Origin: Methylothermaceae bacteria B42 | GTDB taxonomy: Bacteria; Pseudomonadota; Gammaproteobacteria; Methylococcales; Methylothermaceae | DNA length: 46,140 nt | Assembly (NCBI GenBank): GCA_001566965.1 | Contig: LSNW01000010.1 | Span: 1 to 46,140, forward strand | Direction: 5' to 3' | In this document: positions 16,310 to 25,977 of the stretch, in pieces | Numbering within the stretch: the stretch's first letter is position 1 | How the letters are laid out: every line of letters begins with the position of its first letter | The notes under the pieces: model-generated | What the model saw: only the letters and a program-made list of their open reading frames with translations | Told to the model about the DNA's origin: nothing | Database searches by the model: none | Position numbers and translations under genes: made by a program

Positions 16310-17219
16310 AAAGCTCCGCTGCGCGGTCATTGGCGTGGGTTATCTTGGCCAGTATCACGCGCAGAAATATGCCTGCCTGGATGAATGCGAGCTGGTGGCG
16401 GTGGTCGATGCCTTGCCGCAAAGAGCGCAGGAAGTTGCCCAGCGCTTTGATTGTCTGGGATTGTCTGCCCTAAGCGATTTGCCCGATGTGGATGCGGTCA
16501 GTGTGGTGGTACCCACCAGCGGTCATTATGAAGTGGCCAGCTATTGCCTTGCGCGGGGATTCCATGTTCTGGTGGAAAAACCGATTGCTGCCAATCTGAA
16601 GCAGGCGGATGGTTTGATTGAAGCTGCCCGCAGGGCGGATCGAATATTATTGGTGGGCCATCTGGAACGCTTCAATTCGGTACTGTTGGCGCTGGATTGG
16701 GTTCGGGAAAGGCCCCGGTTTATCGAATCCCACCGTCTGGCGCCTTTTAAATCCCGTGCCACCGATGTGGATGTGGTGTTGGATCTGATGATCCACGACA
16801 TCGATATTATTTTGGAGTTGGTGGGTAGCGAAGTTGTGCAACTGGATGCCAGTGGCATTCCCGTTTTGACCGACGAAGTGGACATAGCCAACGCCCGCTT
16901 GCAGTTTGCCAATGGCAGTGTGGCCAATGTCACTGCCAGCCGGGTGAGCTTGAAGCATGAAAGAAAAATGCGTCTGTTTCTGGCAAAGCGCTATGTGTCG
17001 CTGGATTTCCAGACGCGAAGCCTGTCTGTTTGCTGGAACAGCGGTGGGGAAATCCAACAGAACCGGATTCAATATCAGGAATCCGATGCGCTACTGGCGG
17101 AGATCCGCCATTTTATTGACTGCATCCGTCACAAAAGCCGGCCTTTGATATCCGGGCAGGCTGGCCGGCGGGCCTTGGCAACCGCCATTGAGATTACCAA
17201 CGCCCTAAACCAGCCTTGA
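16302..17219 (+). CDS. Gfo/Idh/MocA-family sugar dehydrogenase (GnnA-like)
   Basis: A 305-residue NAD(P)-dependent dehydrogenase: N-terminal Rossmann fold (CAVIGVGYLGQYHAQKY), the signature VEKPIAANLKQAD with the catalytic Lys, and a C-terminal alpha/beta domain including MIHDIDIILELVGS with the conserved His. It starts with TTG at 16302, preceded by AAGGGGG, and overlaps the lpxA stop. In Acidithiobacillus and Legionella an enzyme of this family (GnnA) oxidises UDP-GlcNAc at C3 so that GnnB can aminate it for LpxA. That role is inferred from context; a GnnB aminotransferase is not next to it. Confidence 0.8.
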   Translation: MSEKLRCAVIGVGYLGQYHAQKYACLDECELVAVVDALPQRAQEVAQRFDCLGLSALSDLPDVDAVSVVVPTSGHYEVASYCLARGFHVLVEKPIAANLKQADGLIEAARRADRILLVGHLERFNSVLLALDWVRERPRFIESHRLAPFKSRATDVDVVLDLMIHDIDIILELVGSEVVQLDASGIPVLTDEVDIANARLQFANGSVANVTASRVSLKHERKMRLFLAKRYVSLDFQTRSLSVCWNSGGEIQQNRIQYQESDALLAEIRHFIDCIRHKSRPLISGQAGRRALATAIEITNALNQP

Positions 17220-17227
17220 TCACGCAA

Positions 17228-17608
17228 TCAGGGTTTTTCTTCGGGTGAAGAAACCGCTTCGACCTTGACTCTGGCCAGGCCTTTTTTCAAATATCCCAAT
17301 TCCTGGGCGGCGCGGTGGGAGAGATCGATTATCCGCCCCGGCGTGGAGGGGCCCCTGTCATTGACGGTGACTATCACGCTGCGATTATTTTCCAGATTGG
17401 TCACCCGTACCTGGGTACCGCAGGGGTAGGTGTTATGGGCGGCGGTGAGGGCATCTTTGTCATAACGGTCGCCGCAAGCGGTTTTACGTCCCTGAAAGAC
17501 GTTGCTGTAATAGGCAGCGATACCGGTTTCTTCTGCCAAGGCAACCGAAGGCAACCCGGTAAAAACCAAAGACCCGGCATAGGTCATTAAAATAATTAAC
17601 TTTTTCAT
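17228..17608 (-). CDS. RlpA-like double-psi beta-barrel protein
   Basis: A 126-residue exported protein. A Sec signal (residues 1-25, ending ALA) precedes a double-psi beta-barrel with GIAAYYSNVFQGRKTACGDRY, LTAAHNTYPCGTQVRVTNL and VTVNDRGPSTPGRIIDLSHRA. RlpA proteins are septal or tip lytic transglycosylases acting on glycan lacking stem peptides; the conserved Asp in NDRGP is present. Unlike typical RlpA there is no lipobox and no C-terminal SPOR domain, so it would be a soluble periplasmic or secreted version. It converges with the dehydrogenase eight bases away. Confidence 0.82.
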   Translation of the reverse strand: MKKLIILMTYAGSLVFTGLPSVALAEETGIAAYYSNVFQGRKTACGDRYDKDALTAAHNTYPCGTQVRVTNLENNRSVIVTVNDRGPSTPGRIIDLSHRAAQELGYLKKGLARVKVEAVSSPEEKP

Positions 17609-17650
17609 AAAAACTCCCTGTAAATTATTGTTTTCATATCAAGATTAAGT

Positions 17651-18544
17651 TTACTGGCAGGAAAATGGGTGCTTGTTTTTGTTTTTCTCCAGATGGTAGA
17701 GATAGTTGCGGATGTCATGGTCGTTAATAAACGGGCTGTCAATAAATGAACCCACACTGTTTAAGGCGGAAAAATCCGCTTCTTCCACGATATTTCCCTT
17801 GCTGTCGAAGTAAATCGGAATCCCCACGTGTTCATAATTATCGGTTGGTTTGATGCGGGGAATGGCATCGTCGCTGTTGACGAAACGGAAGGTTCGGTTT
17901 TTCAAGCGCGCATCATAGCATTTTTGAAAGCTACTGGTGCCAGTATGAGGTTGGCCGAAGGTATAAACGGCTGTAACCTGGATGTCAGGATGATCGAGGG
18001 AGGTGAAATAGGCCAAAATCGTAGCCAAGGCGCCCCCCAAGGAGTGACCGGTAAAATAGACTTTACGGCCTTGCTGCTGTAACTGGGTCAGCCTTTGAAA
18101 CAGGGTTTCATCTTTCTTGATATTGCTCAGGGCCCGGTAGAAGCCGTTATGGATGGAGACTTTTTTATCACATTGGGGATCTTTTCTGCCTTCCTGGGTC
18201 CAGACCTGGGCATCTTTGAGCAAGTCCTTGACATCTTCCGTTCCTGTGAGCACCACCACGGCGATTTCGTCGCTATAGGCTAGAAATCCTTGGGTGCCAT
18301 GGTCGGGGTCCTGGACTTCCCGGTCGAAAGTAAAACCCATCTTTGTAACAGCATCTTTACGCTTTGACAGTTTGTTTTCGTATGAAGCGGCACTTAATTG
18401 CCCCATGGTTAAAGCCAGTTGGGGATCATAGCTTTTGCACACTTCCTTGTTTTGTTTGGAAAAGTCGGTTTTTGGATTGCTGGCGCACCCAGCCAGCAGA
18501 GCTAGACCGATGATTAAGCCCCAAAGAGATATTTTTCCCATCAC
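17651..18544 (-). CDS. Lipase (class 3)-like lipoprotein
   Basis: A 297-residue protein with a lipobox (LALLAGC, Cys20), so a membrane-anchored lipoprotein. The alpha/beta-hydrolase core is of the fungal lipase type (lipase_3): substrate-entry strand VVVLTGTEDVKDLLKD, nucleophile elbow GHSLGGALA with Ser168, FGQPHTG, Asp in FVNSDDAIPR (225/226) and His near HDIRNYL (276). The complete triad suggests an active esterase or lipase on the periplasmic or outer surface. The substrate is unknown. It lies 42 bases upstream of the RlpA-like gene on the same strand and may be cotranscribed. Confidence 0.83.
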   Translation of the reverse strand: MMGKISLWGLIIGLALLAGCASNPKTDFSKQNKEVCKSYDPQLALTMGQLSAASYENKLSKRKDAVTKMGFTFDREVQDPDHGTQGFLAYSDEIAVVVLTGTEDVKDLLKDAQVWTQEGRKDPQCDKKVSIHNGFYRALSNIKKDETLFQRLTQLQQQGRKVYFTGHSLGGALATILAYFTSLDHPDIQVTAVYTFGQPHTGTSSFQKCYDARLKNRTFRFVNSDDAIPRIKPTDNYEHVGIPIYFDSKGNIVEEADFSALNSVGSFIDSPFINDHDIRNYLYHLEKNKNKHPFSCQ

Positions 18545-18737
18545 TATTCCTCCCTAACAAATTTTATTCTTGGGCGATTGTCGCAGGCAAACCTGAATTT
18601 AAGGTTAATGATAAATGAGCGCCGACATTGATTTAAATGTGACCAAGGTCTCAAAAAACCCTATTGCTGGTAAAGCGATTCAAAGACAGGCCGTTAATAG
18701 ATAAAGAGTCAAACAAAACCCTATGGGGAGAACGATT

Positions 18738-19238
18738 ATGGAAATGGCCAAGCTTTTCCTTTCCCAATGTTTTTTTCGTCCTCTTCCGCAAGAATGGCAT
18801 TTTTCTGACAGAGCTTTTGAATATACGGCCGTATTTTATCTGCTGGTATTTTGGGTGATTCAAGGCTTGCTCGTCGATCCCGCCGAAGGTTCGATTGCCG
18901 CCGCCTGTGAAGTGATTCTCACCTTGGCTTTTACTGGCGTTTTTCTTTTAATCAAGGATAAAACAGAAATTTTTTTTCCTCTTTCCACCATGGTGATGGG
19001 GACCGTGGCAACGATTGGCTTGTTATCCATCCCCATTTTGGTCTGGCTACGCCTGGCCAGTGGCAGCGAGTTATTGGCGGCATTTTATACCACGCTGGCA
19101 TTCCTTTTGTGGGGACTGATGGCGGTGGGAAATATTTTCCGTCAATTACTGGCCAAGCCGCCTTCTTATGGATTTGGCGTGGCTTGCGCTTATGCGTTGG
19201 AGACTTATGTTGGCACCTTGTTTTTATTAGTGGTTTAG
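18738..19238 (+). CDS. Small integral membrane protein, unknown function
   Basis: Not recognised. The start at 18738 (MEMAKLFLSQCFF, 166 residues) has GGGGAGAA upstream. It begins with a soluble stretch (FRPLPQEWHFSDRAFEY) and then shows about four to five hydrophobic segments (YLLVFWVIQGLLV, LTLAFTGVFLLI, TIGLLSIPILVWL, LAFLLWGLMAVG, the C-terminal TLFLLVV). The layout resembles small inner-membrane proteins of the YIP1 or DUF type, but no motif decides it. It converges on pmbA 30 bases away; the divergent 190 bases before it contain no other gene. Confidence 0.6.
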   Translation: MEMAKLFLSQCFFRPLPQEWHFSDRAFEYTAVFYLLVFWVIQGLLVDPAEGSIAAACEVILTLAFTGVFLLIKDKTEIFFPLSTMVMGTVATIGLLSIPILVWLRLASGSELLAAFYTTLAFLLWGLMAVGNIFRQLLAKPPSYGFGVACAYALETYVGTLFLLVV

Positions 19239-19267
19239 TGTCTGGAAGCCTCTCCCCGCGCCTATTT

Positions 19268-20602
19268 TCAGTCTCCTGCCACCGTCATCTCCTTCACCCA
19301 AATAGAGCCGGTGCGGATATTGCCGCGCCGGTCCACATCGCTGCCAATGGCAACCAGGTTTCGGAAGATGTCCCTTAGGTTGCCGGCAATAGTAATTTCT
19401 TCCACCGGGTACTGAATTTCCCCGTTCTCCACCCAAAATCCGGCCGCGCCTCTTGAATAGTCGCCGGTGACGATATTGATGCCGTGTCCCATGAGTTCGG
19501 TGACTAACAAGCCTGTTCCCATTTCCTTGAGCAAAGCCTCCCGGTCCAGATCTCCGAAATCCACCAAAACATTGTGCACGCCGCCGGCGTTGCCCGTGGT
19601 TTGCATGCCCAGCTTGCGGGCGGAATAAGAACTTAAAATATAAGATTTGACAACGCCATCGCGGATCAAATCGTGGGGATAAGTGGCGACGCCTTCGTTG
19701 TCATAGGGGGCGCTGCCAATGGCTTTTTTGAGATGGGGTTGTTCGAGGATATGGACAAAATCCGGAAATACCTTTTTCCCCAGGCTGTCGGTCAAAAATG
19801 AAGATTTGCGGTACAGATTCCCGCCACGGATGGCGGCGAGGAAATGCCCGATGAGGCTGGAAGCGATTTCCGCGTCATAGACGACCGGGCATTGTTGGGT
19901 GGGCAGTGAACGGGCGCCCAGGCGGGCTAGGGTCCGTTTTGCCGCGGTCAGTCCCACTTGTCCCGGAGACTCGAGCTCCAATGGATCACGGGCGACGGTG
20001 TACCAATAATCCCGCTGCATGCTGTTATCTCGTTTCCCCACCACGGCGCAACTGATACTGTGGCGGGAAACAGGATAACCGTGAAGGAAACCAAGCGTGT
20101 TTCCTAGCACCCGGATGCCTTGGTGGGTGTTCAAGCTGGCGCCTTCGGAATTGACAATTTCGTGGTGATATTCCCGGGCGGTGTTTTCACAAGTGATGAC
20201 TTGTTCAATGGCTTGATCGACGCTGATATCCCAGGGATGAAAAAGGTCCAGATCCGGGATTTCCTTGGCCAGCAGTTCCAGGTTGGGCAGGCCGGAGTAG
20301 GGATCTTCCTGGGTATATTTGGCAATGGTGCACGCCGCTTCCACGGTTTCCTTCAGGGAAATGTCACTCAAATCAGTGGTGCTGGCCGAGCCCTTGCGAT
20401 GGCCGAAATAGACGGTTATCCCAAGGCTTTGGTCGCGGTGGTGCTCGACGGTTTCCACTTCTCCATTGCGGGCGCTGACAGACAAGCCCTGATCCATGCC
20501 CACGCCTGCTTCGGCGCCGCTGGCGCCCAGCTTTTTGGCGTGCTCCAGGGCGGCGGCTACTTTGTCTTCGAGCATGTTCAATTGGGATTCGATATTAGAC
20601 AT
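19268..20602 (-). CDS. pmbA: Metalloprotease-complex subunit PmbA (TldE)
   Basis: A 444-residue TldD/PmbA-family protein that forms the heterodimeric TldD-TldE protease, known from microcin B17 maturation and CcdA degradation. Motifs include the N-terminal [20 protein letters not shown], the central [18 protein letters not shown] and the C-terminal [40 protein letters not shown]. It lacks the HExxxH of TldD, as expected for TldE. The start overlaps the tldD stop by eight bases with GGAGG inside tldD. Confidence 0.95.
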   Translation of the reverse strand: MSNIESQLNMLEDKVAAALEHAKKLGASGAEAGVGMDQGLSVSARNGEVETVEHHRDQSLGITVYFGHRKGSASTTDLSDISLKETVEAACTIAKYTQEDPYSGLPNLELLAKEIPDLDLFHPWDISVDQAIEQVITCENTAREYHHEIVNSEGASLNTHQGIRVLGNTLGFLHGYPVSRHSISCAVVGKRDNSMQRDYWYTVARDPLELESPGQVGLTAAKRTLARLGARSLPTQQCPVVYDAEIASSLIGHFLAAIRGGNLYRKSSFLTDSLGKKVFPDFVHILEQPHLKKAIGSAPYDNEGVATYPHDLIRDGVVKSYILSSYSARKLGMQTTGNAGGVHNVLVDFGDLDREALLKEMGTGLLVTELMGHGINIVTGDYSRGAAGFWVENGEIQYPVEEITIAGNLRDIFRNLVAIGSDVDRRGNIRTGSIWVKEMTVAGD

Positions 20603-22046
20603 GGGTGCCTCCTACGGTGAGTCCATCCACCCGTAAAGTCGGCTGGCCAACCCCTACCGGAACACTTTGTCCGTCCTTGCCGCAGGTACCAACGCCGGGA
20701 TCCAGATTCAAGTCATTCCCCACCATACTCACCCGAGTCAAGACCTCGGGACCGTTGCCTATCAAGGTAGCGCCTTTGACTGGCCGGGTAATCCGGCCAT
20801 CTTCAATTAAATAGGCTTCCGACGCGGAGAAGACAAATTTGCCCGAGGTGATATCCACCTGGCCGCCGCCAAAGTTTTTGGCATAGAGGCCTTTTTCCAC
20901 GGAAGCAATGATTTCCTCCGGATCGTGATCGCCAGGGAGCATATAGGTGTTGGTCATGCGCGGCAGAGGCGTGTGAGCGTAGGATTCGCGGCGGCCATTG
21001 CCGGTGACGGGCATGCCCATCAGCCGGGCATTCATTTGATCCTGCATATAGCCTTTGAGGATGCCTTTTTCGATTAAGGTAGTGGATTGGGTAGGCGTGC
21101 CTTCATCATCGATATTCAAGGAACCACGCCGGCCGGGCAGGGTGCCGTCGTCAACCACGGTGCAAAGCGGGGAGGCGACCTGTTCGCCAATGCGGCCACT
21201 GAAAGCGGAGGTGCCCTTGCGGTTGAAGTCGCCTTCCAGCCCGTGGCCGATGGCCTCGTGGAGGAGAATGCCGGGCCAGCCCGAGCCCAACACCACGGTC
21301 ATGGTGCCGGCGGGAGCTTCGGTGGCTTCCAGGTTGATTTGAGCCTGGCGGATGGCTTCCTCGACATAGCTTTCCGCCCGATTTTCCTGAAAAAACAAAT
21401 GATAGTCGCCGCGCCCGCCGCCACCCGCCGAGCCTTGTTCCCGGCGGCCATCCTGCTGCATGATGACGCTGATGTTGAGCCGGACCAGGGGGCGGACATC
21501 GGCGTGGAGCGCGCCATCCTGGGTGGCGATTAAAATGACTTCGTAGCTTCCCGATAGGCTGGCGATTACCTGTTCCACCCGGGAATCGCTTTGCCGGGCC
21601 AGGCTATCCAGGCGCCGGAGCAGCTCGATTTTGTCCTCGGTGGAAAGAGAGTGGAGCGGGTCGGTAGCGGGATACAACCGATGTTCCCGCTGCGGCGCGG
21701 CGATGGCTTGCTGGGAGGAATGCCGGCTGCGGACGATGGCGCGTACATTGGTAGCCGCTTCCAGGAGGGGGTCCAGAGCGATGACGTCACTGTAGGCAAA
21801 GCCGGTTTTGTCTCCGCTGACAGCGCGCACGCCAAAGCCTTGTTCAATACTATGTACCCCTTCTTTGACAATGCCATCTTCCAGCACCCAGGATTCATGG
21901 CGGGTGAATTGCAGAAAGACATCGGCGAGATCGGCGGGAACGGACAAAATCGTTGCCAAGACTTTAGATAGGTCTTGGGTATCCAGTCCCGCTTGAGTCA
22001 GTAAAGTGTTAGTGGCAATGGAAAGGTGGTTCGCTTGTTCTGACAT
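20595..22046 (-). CDS. tldD: Metalloprotease TldD
   Basis: A 483-residue catalytic subunit of the TldD-TldE protease. The zinc motif [12 protein letters not shown] is near residue 265, and the C-terminal Cys-bearing [19 protein letters not shown] supplies the family's third ligand region. It also shows [16 protein letters not shown] and [18 protein letters not shown]. In most gammaproteobacteria tldD follows yhdP and nit directly; here the alginate-type operon lies between. It is coupled to pmbA downstream. Confidence 0.96.
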   Translation of the reverse strand: MSEQANHLSIATNTLLTQAGLDTQDLSKVLATILSVPADLADVFLQFTRHESWVLEDGIVKEGVHSIEQGFGVRAVSGDKTGFAYSDVIALDPLLEAATNVRAIVRSRHSSQQAIAAPQREHRLYPATDPLHSLSTEDKIELLRRLDSLARQSDSRVEQVIASLSGSYEVILIATQDGALHADVRPLVRLNISVIMQQDGRREQGSAGGGGRGDYHLFFQENRAESYVEEAIRQAQINLEATEAPAGTMTVVLGSGWPGILLHEAIGHGLEGDFNRKGTSAFSGRIGEQVASPLCTVVDDGTLPGRRGSLNIDDEGTPTQSTTLIEKGILKGYMQDQMNARLMGMPVTGNGRRESYAHTPLPRMTNTYMLPGDHDPEEIIASVEKGLYAKNFGGGQVDITSGKFVFSASEAYLIEDGRITRPVKGATLIGNGPEVLTRVSMVGNDLNLDPGVGTCGKDGQSVPVGVGQPTLRVDGLTVGGTHV

Positions 22047-22125
22047 GGAAGTGGTTCATAGTAAATATTAATGATTTATCTTCGCTATTCAGCGTGGGAA
22101 TTGCAAATGCAAAATTCAGGTGAAA

Positions 22126-23694
22126 TTACTCTGCAGTGATTTCGGGGGTTGCTGGTGTTTTGGATGCGTTTGCGTTTTGCAGTTCTTGTAGCAATTGCCT
22201 TGAGGTTTGATTGGCCTGTTCAATCTGCCCGGGCGAGGTGAGTTGCCGCATTGTTTGCCAGGCGCTCATGACCGCGCCGGGCGCATTCAACCGGGCTGCC
22301 GTCAATATCCAGGACAATGCCTGGATTTTTTCCGCGGGTTGTTTGGCCTGCTGGAACTTTAAATTGCCAAAATAGAGCAATGCATTGCGGTCACCCGCGG
22401 CCAGGGCTTGCCCGGCCCAGTGTTGGGCTTCGTCCTTTTTCCCTGCAGCCTCCAACAAGAGGGCCAGGCGAAATGGGGCTTCTTGAAATTGCTCAGCGGT
22501 GGCTTGCCGATACCAGTGGATAGCTTTTTCTAAATTCGAGGATGATTGGGTTTCCTGCCACCGGCGCTCGTAGAATTGTCCCAGGGCCAGGAATGCTTTG
22601 GGGTAGCCGGCATTGGCTTGTTCGAGATACAAGGATTCAGCTTTTTGAAGGTCTTGGGGAACGCCGAGTCCCTCTTCATACAAGCTGGCCAAAGATAATG
22701 CCGCATCTGCATCCCCTTGTTTCATGGCCAATTCAAAATAACGGCGTGCTTGTTGGAAATCGATCTCCACACCATTGCCCCTGAGATACAACTCTCCCAG
22801 CTTATAGCTCGCCTTGGCCACCCCTTGTTGGGACAGTTTTTCTAGCAAATCAATGGCTTGTTGGGGGGCACGGGGAACGCCGCTGCCATTCAGGCGTAGC
22901 TCCGCCCATTTTAATTGGGCCCCAATATGACCTTTCTCCGCTGCCATTTGATACCAATGGATGGCTTCTTTAGGCGGTGGGCCAGGCTGGGCGGTTTGTT
23001 CCAGCAAGCGGGCCAGGGCATAGGCGGCATTCAGGTTGCCTTGCTTGGCGTGACGGCGGTAAATGCTTTCCGCCTTGGTGATGTCTTTATCCACGCCAAA
23101 GCCCAGAGCATGCAGGCGCGCCAGCGCCAATTCAGCAGTGGGGTCTCCTTGGGTCAAAGCGCGTTGATAGTATTGAAATGCCTTGGCGGGATCTTGCGGC
23201 ACCACTTGCCCTTGTTCATAGAGTTTCGCCAGCCTTTTGCTGGCACCGGCAATACCGGCATCGGAGAGTTTTTGGTAGGTGGCAAGGGCGGCCTGGGGGT
23301 CCCGGGGAACGCCCAATCCCTGCAGCCGCATGTCCGCCAAATAAAGCGCGGCGCTTTGGTTGCCTTGCTCCCTGGCTTTTTCCAGCCAGTGACGGGCCTT
23401 GTCCCAGTCGCTACGGTTGAAATAATAACGGCCGATGGCCGCTGCCGCGGGCAAGTAACCCTGGTGGTAGGCTTCCAGATAAAAACCGATGGCTTCTTCC
23501 GGCGCTTGTTTGACTTTTTCCGCCAACAGTCCCATGCCGTGTTTGGCTCTGGGAAATCCCCGCTCGGCCAGTTTTTGCCAATGCCGCTCGGCGGTTTCAT
23601 AGTTGCCCTGTTCATAGGCGTGTTTGGCGGTTCGAAGGTCTGCGCATCCGTAAATGAATAACAAGCACGAGAGCAGCAGGCAGTTTTTGGTCAT
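22126..23694 (-). CDS. algK: AlgK-like Sel1-repeat lipoprotein
   Basis: A 522-residue outer-membrane lipoprotein (lipobox FIYGC, Cys17) built almost wholly of Sel1-like TPR repeats of about 36 residues (for example AKHGMGLLAEKVKQAPEEAI, LADMRLQGLGVPRDPQAAL, LASLYEEGLGVPQDLQKAE). In Pseudomonas, AlgK scaffolds the alginate secretion complex and localises the AlgE porin. It is last in this operon, 10 bases after algE, whereas Pseudomonas has algK before algE. Somewhat longer than Pseudomonas AlgK. Identification rests on repeat type, lipobox and context. Confidence 0.82.
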   Translation of the reverse strand: MTKNCLLLSCLLFIYGCADLRTAKHAYEQGNYETAERHWQKLAERGFPRAKHGMGLLAEKVKQAPEEAIGFYLEAYHQGYLPAAAAIGRYYFNRSDWDKARHWLEKAREQGNQSAALYLADMRLQGLGVPRDPQAALATYQKLSDAGIAGASKRLAKLYEQGQVVPQDPAKAFQYYQRALTQGDPTAELALARLHALGFGVDKDITKAESIYRRHAKQGNLNAAYALARLLEQTAQPGPPPKEAIHWYQMAAEKGHIGAQLKWAELRLNGSGVPRAPQQAIDLLEKLSQQGVAKASYKLGELYLRGNGVEIDFQQARRYFELAMKQGDADAALSLASLYEEGLGVPQDLQKAESLYLEQANAGYPKAFLALGQFYERRWQETQSSSNLEKAIHWYRQATAEQFQEAPFRLALLLEAAGKKDEAQHWAGQALAAGDRNALLYFGNLKFQQAKQPAEKIQALSWILTAARLNAPGAVMSAWQTMRQLTSPGQIEQANQTSRQLLQELQNANASKTPATPEITAE

Positions 23695-23704
23695 GGGCGG
23701 AAGG

Positions 23705-25072
23705 TTACCAATAAAATGTCAGGGTGGTGGTAAGACGATAAGCGTAGCGGGAAGACAGTTGATGTCGATAGGCGTTGCCGCCACGGAAGCCGCTGGCGAC
23801 AAATTGCAGTTTGGCCCGTTCTCCCCACCTGCCGCCAATGACAAGATCTACCGCATCGCCAATGTGCTCGTCTTGGCCATTGGGGGCGATGGATAATCTT
23901 GCCGCGCGTAGCCGGTTTTCTGGATTAAGTTGGCGGTAGTGGTGATATGCGGCTTCCAGCCAGATTTGCTCGGCCAGCTTTATTCCGGCAAACCCGCTGA
24001 TAATTTGCAGGTTGCTCAGGTTGGGGTTGAGGAATTCCCCGTAATAGCGGTAGCGGATTGTCCCGAATAACCGGCCCTTGTTATTGGCAATGGATGGCTG
24101 CAAATACAGATTATCGTTGCCCTTGCCGGTGCCCAGAGCGTAGTCGAATGCCAGACCAATGGTTTCATTATGGAAAAACCAGGCGGCGCCGATGTCAAAG
24201 CCGATGCCACCATTGACGTCAAAGGTTTCAAAACCGTTGACCCGCAGTTTGCCGGGTTTTTCTTGTTCAAAAGAGAGATTTTGGCTTTGCCCTACTACCG
24301 TGCCTGCATCCAGCCAATAACGAATAGAACTGGCAGGGTCGATTTTCCAGGTGCCGTGGGCCCTGGCGCCGATCCAGACCATCTCTGATTTGGGGCGGAT
24401 GATTTCGTTCATGGAGACGACCCGGCCGATCTGGTTTTTTTTGACGTCGCTGTTTTCGTAGATCAAATAGCCTTCAACGTGATGACCGTAATAATAATGA
24501 TGATCGAGATGGCCGATGACAAACATGCTGTCTTTCAGGCCGGTTTGTTCTTCCGCGCTCCCGGCCTGGCGTTCTTCCACCACCCGGCCGCCAAAAGCCA
24601 GTTCTCCGGTCAGCAGGGTGGTATTGAATTGCAACTGGAGGACGTCGAGCTGGTTGTCATACCACCAGCTCCTAGGGTCACGGAACTGCTTGCGGCCAAG
24701 CAAGATGCCCAGGGGCAGGTCATCCCATAGGTAAGGGGCCTCCAGATACAATTGGCGGGCTTCGAAATAGATGTCGTTGGCGGTGTTTTGCCCGGGAAGG
24801 CTCCGCAGATTCTTTAATTTCTGATAGAGATAGACTACCCGCAGATCGGTATTAAATTTCCAGCGCTGTCCCAATTTTCGCCAATAGCGCAGCCCGGCCC
24901 TCACCCTGCCTTCATTTTCTTCCGGGCGGCCAAGATCCAGCCGGTCCAGTCCCTGGCCTTGCACACCCCGGAGCGACAAATAATAGCGGGCTTTGTAATT
25001 GGGCGAAGGTTCGTTGGCGAAAGACAATGTTGCCAGACATGCCAGCAATAGCAGAGGGAAAATTTTTATCAT
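23705..25072 (-). CDS. algE: AlgE-like outer-membrane alginate porin
   Basis: A 455-residue beta-barrel protein with a signal peptide (residues 1-19, ending SFA). Alternating strands with aromatic girdles run throughout (LRAGLRYWRKLGQRWKF, ARQLYLEAPYLWDDLPLGIL, GRKQFRDPRSWWYDNQLD) and it ends in the outer-membrane signature TTLTFYW. GRKQF.D.R.WWYDNQLD fits the alginate_exp family. AlgE is an 18-stranded cation-lined channel that exports alginate. Located between the Sel1-like gene and algK. Confidence 0.88.
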   Translation of the reverse strand: MIKIFPLLLLACLATLSFANEPSPNYKARYYLSLRGVQGQGLDRLDLGRPEENEGRVRAGLRYWRKLGQRWKFNTDLRVVYLYQKLKNLRSLPGQNTANDIYFEARQLYLEAPYLWDDLPLGILLGRKQFRDPRSWWYDNQLDVLQLQFNTTLLTGELAFGGRVVEERQAGSAEEQTGLKDSMFVIGHLDHHYYYGHHVEGYLIYENSDVKKNQIGRVVSMNEIIRPKSEMVWIGARAHGTWKIDPASSIRYWLDAGTVVGQSQNLSFEQEKPGKLRVNGFETFDVNGGIGFDIGAAWFFHNETIGLAFDYALGTGKGNDNLYLQPSIANNKGRLFGTIRYRYYGEFLNPNLSNLQIISGFAGIKLAEQIWLEAAYHHYRQLNPENRLRAARLSIAPNGQDEHIGDAVDLVIGGRWGERAKLQFVASGFRGGNAYRHQLSSRYAYRLTTTLTFYW

Positions 25073-25074
25073 TA

Positions 25075-25977
25075 TTATGGCGCGAGTTGTTTTTTTAGCT
25101 CTTCTATGACTTGCTCAAGGGTTAGCCGGGACTGTGGCGTCCGGTGTTGGTTGATTATATCCAATAAGTGCTGGATTTTTGGTTTGAGGTGGGCGAGATC
25201 TTTATTTAAATCTTCTTTTACCAGTTGTCTTTTGATTTGTTGTTGGGCTTGTTGCGCTTCCGTCGGATGTTTGGCGGCTTTGAGCCGGTTGAGAAAATCA
25301 ATGCGGCGGTTGTCGGCATAAATGGCCTGGCGATAGCGACGGATTTGTTCCGGACTGATTAAGGAAAAGCCTTGAATGTTTTGAAGGAAAAAGTTGTCAA
25401 AACTGGATGCACTGGATTCTTTCCAGGCGAGTTCAAACCGGGCCGCCTTTTCCGCGCATTGGGGGCAAGGGGGGAGGGTATTCTGCTCTGATTTGTTGGC
25501 GCAGTTCCCGACTATACAATCAACGGGATATCCGGTTTTCAAACGCTGCCGGGCAATAGTGCATTGTTGTGCTATGTCTTTAGTCGAGAGGTCCCCGTAA
25601 AAACGGGGAATCATCACCAAATCCACCTGCGCTCTTCTTTCGCCCAGAATGGCGCTTTCACAAAGGAGAGTCAGCCCTTCCAGCCGTTTTTGCCGAAGTA
25701 GATGGTGTCCCAGCCAATATAAAGATTTGCTGTTTCCTAGCCTTGCGGATTTTTGGTAATAAGCCTGTGCCTTGGTTAGAAAGTCAGGAAAGTGTTTCAG
25801 ATTGGCTTCATAAAAGCGGCCCAGGACATGATTGGCTTCTTCCACACCTTCTTCCGCCAACTGGCGCAGAATTTCTTCTTGCTTGTCCAACAGATCGGAA
25901 GTGGCTTTGGCCAAAACACTGGCAGTTGCCAACAAGGAAAAGATAACGATGAAAGAAACCCGGGCAGCACTCAACAT
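25075..25977 (-). CDS. Periplasmic Sel1/TPR-like protein with a Cys cluster, unknown
   Basis: A 300-residue exported protein (signal residues 1-23, ending VLA). The N-terminal half contains about three Sel1-like helix pairs (EEANHVLGRFYEANLKHFPD, AQAYYQKSARLGNSKSLYWL). The middle has a Cys cluster (CIVGNC...CPQC), and the C-terminal half is charged and helical (EAQQAQQQIKRQLVKEDLNK). No standard alginate protein matches it. The ATG overlaps the algG stop by seven bases and algE follows after two, so it belongs to the operon. I infer a periplasmic scaffold, possibly covering a job done by AlgX or AlgK elsewhere. Confidence 0.7.
   Translation of the reverse strand: MLSAARVSFIVIFSLLATASVLAKATSDLLDKQEEILRQLAEEGVEEANHVLGRFYEANLKHFPDFLTKAQAYYQKSARLGNSKSLYWLGHHLLRQKRLEGLTLLCESAILGERRAQVDLVMIPRFYGDLSTKDIAQQCTIARQRLKTGYPVDCIVGNCANKSEQNTLPPCPQCAEKAARFELAWKESSASSFDNFFLQNIQGFSLISPEQIRRYRQAIYADNRRIDFLNRLKAAKHPTEAQQAQQQIKRQLVKEDLNKDLAHLKPKIQHLLDIINQHRTPQSRLTLEQVIEELKKQLAP

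Noticed and set aside
22915-23661. 248-codon plus-strand frame over algK
   Set aside because: Antisense shadow of Sel1 repeats; no independent support.
22126-25977. The repeated Sel1 coding sequence as a DNA repeat array or CRISPR
   Set aside because: The repeats are at protein level, about 36 residues, with diverged DNA and no spacers. No CRISPR-like array was seen anywhere in the window.
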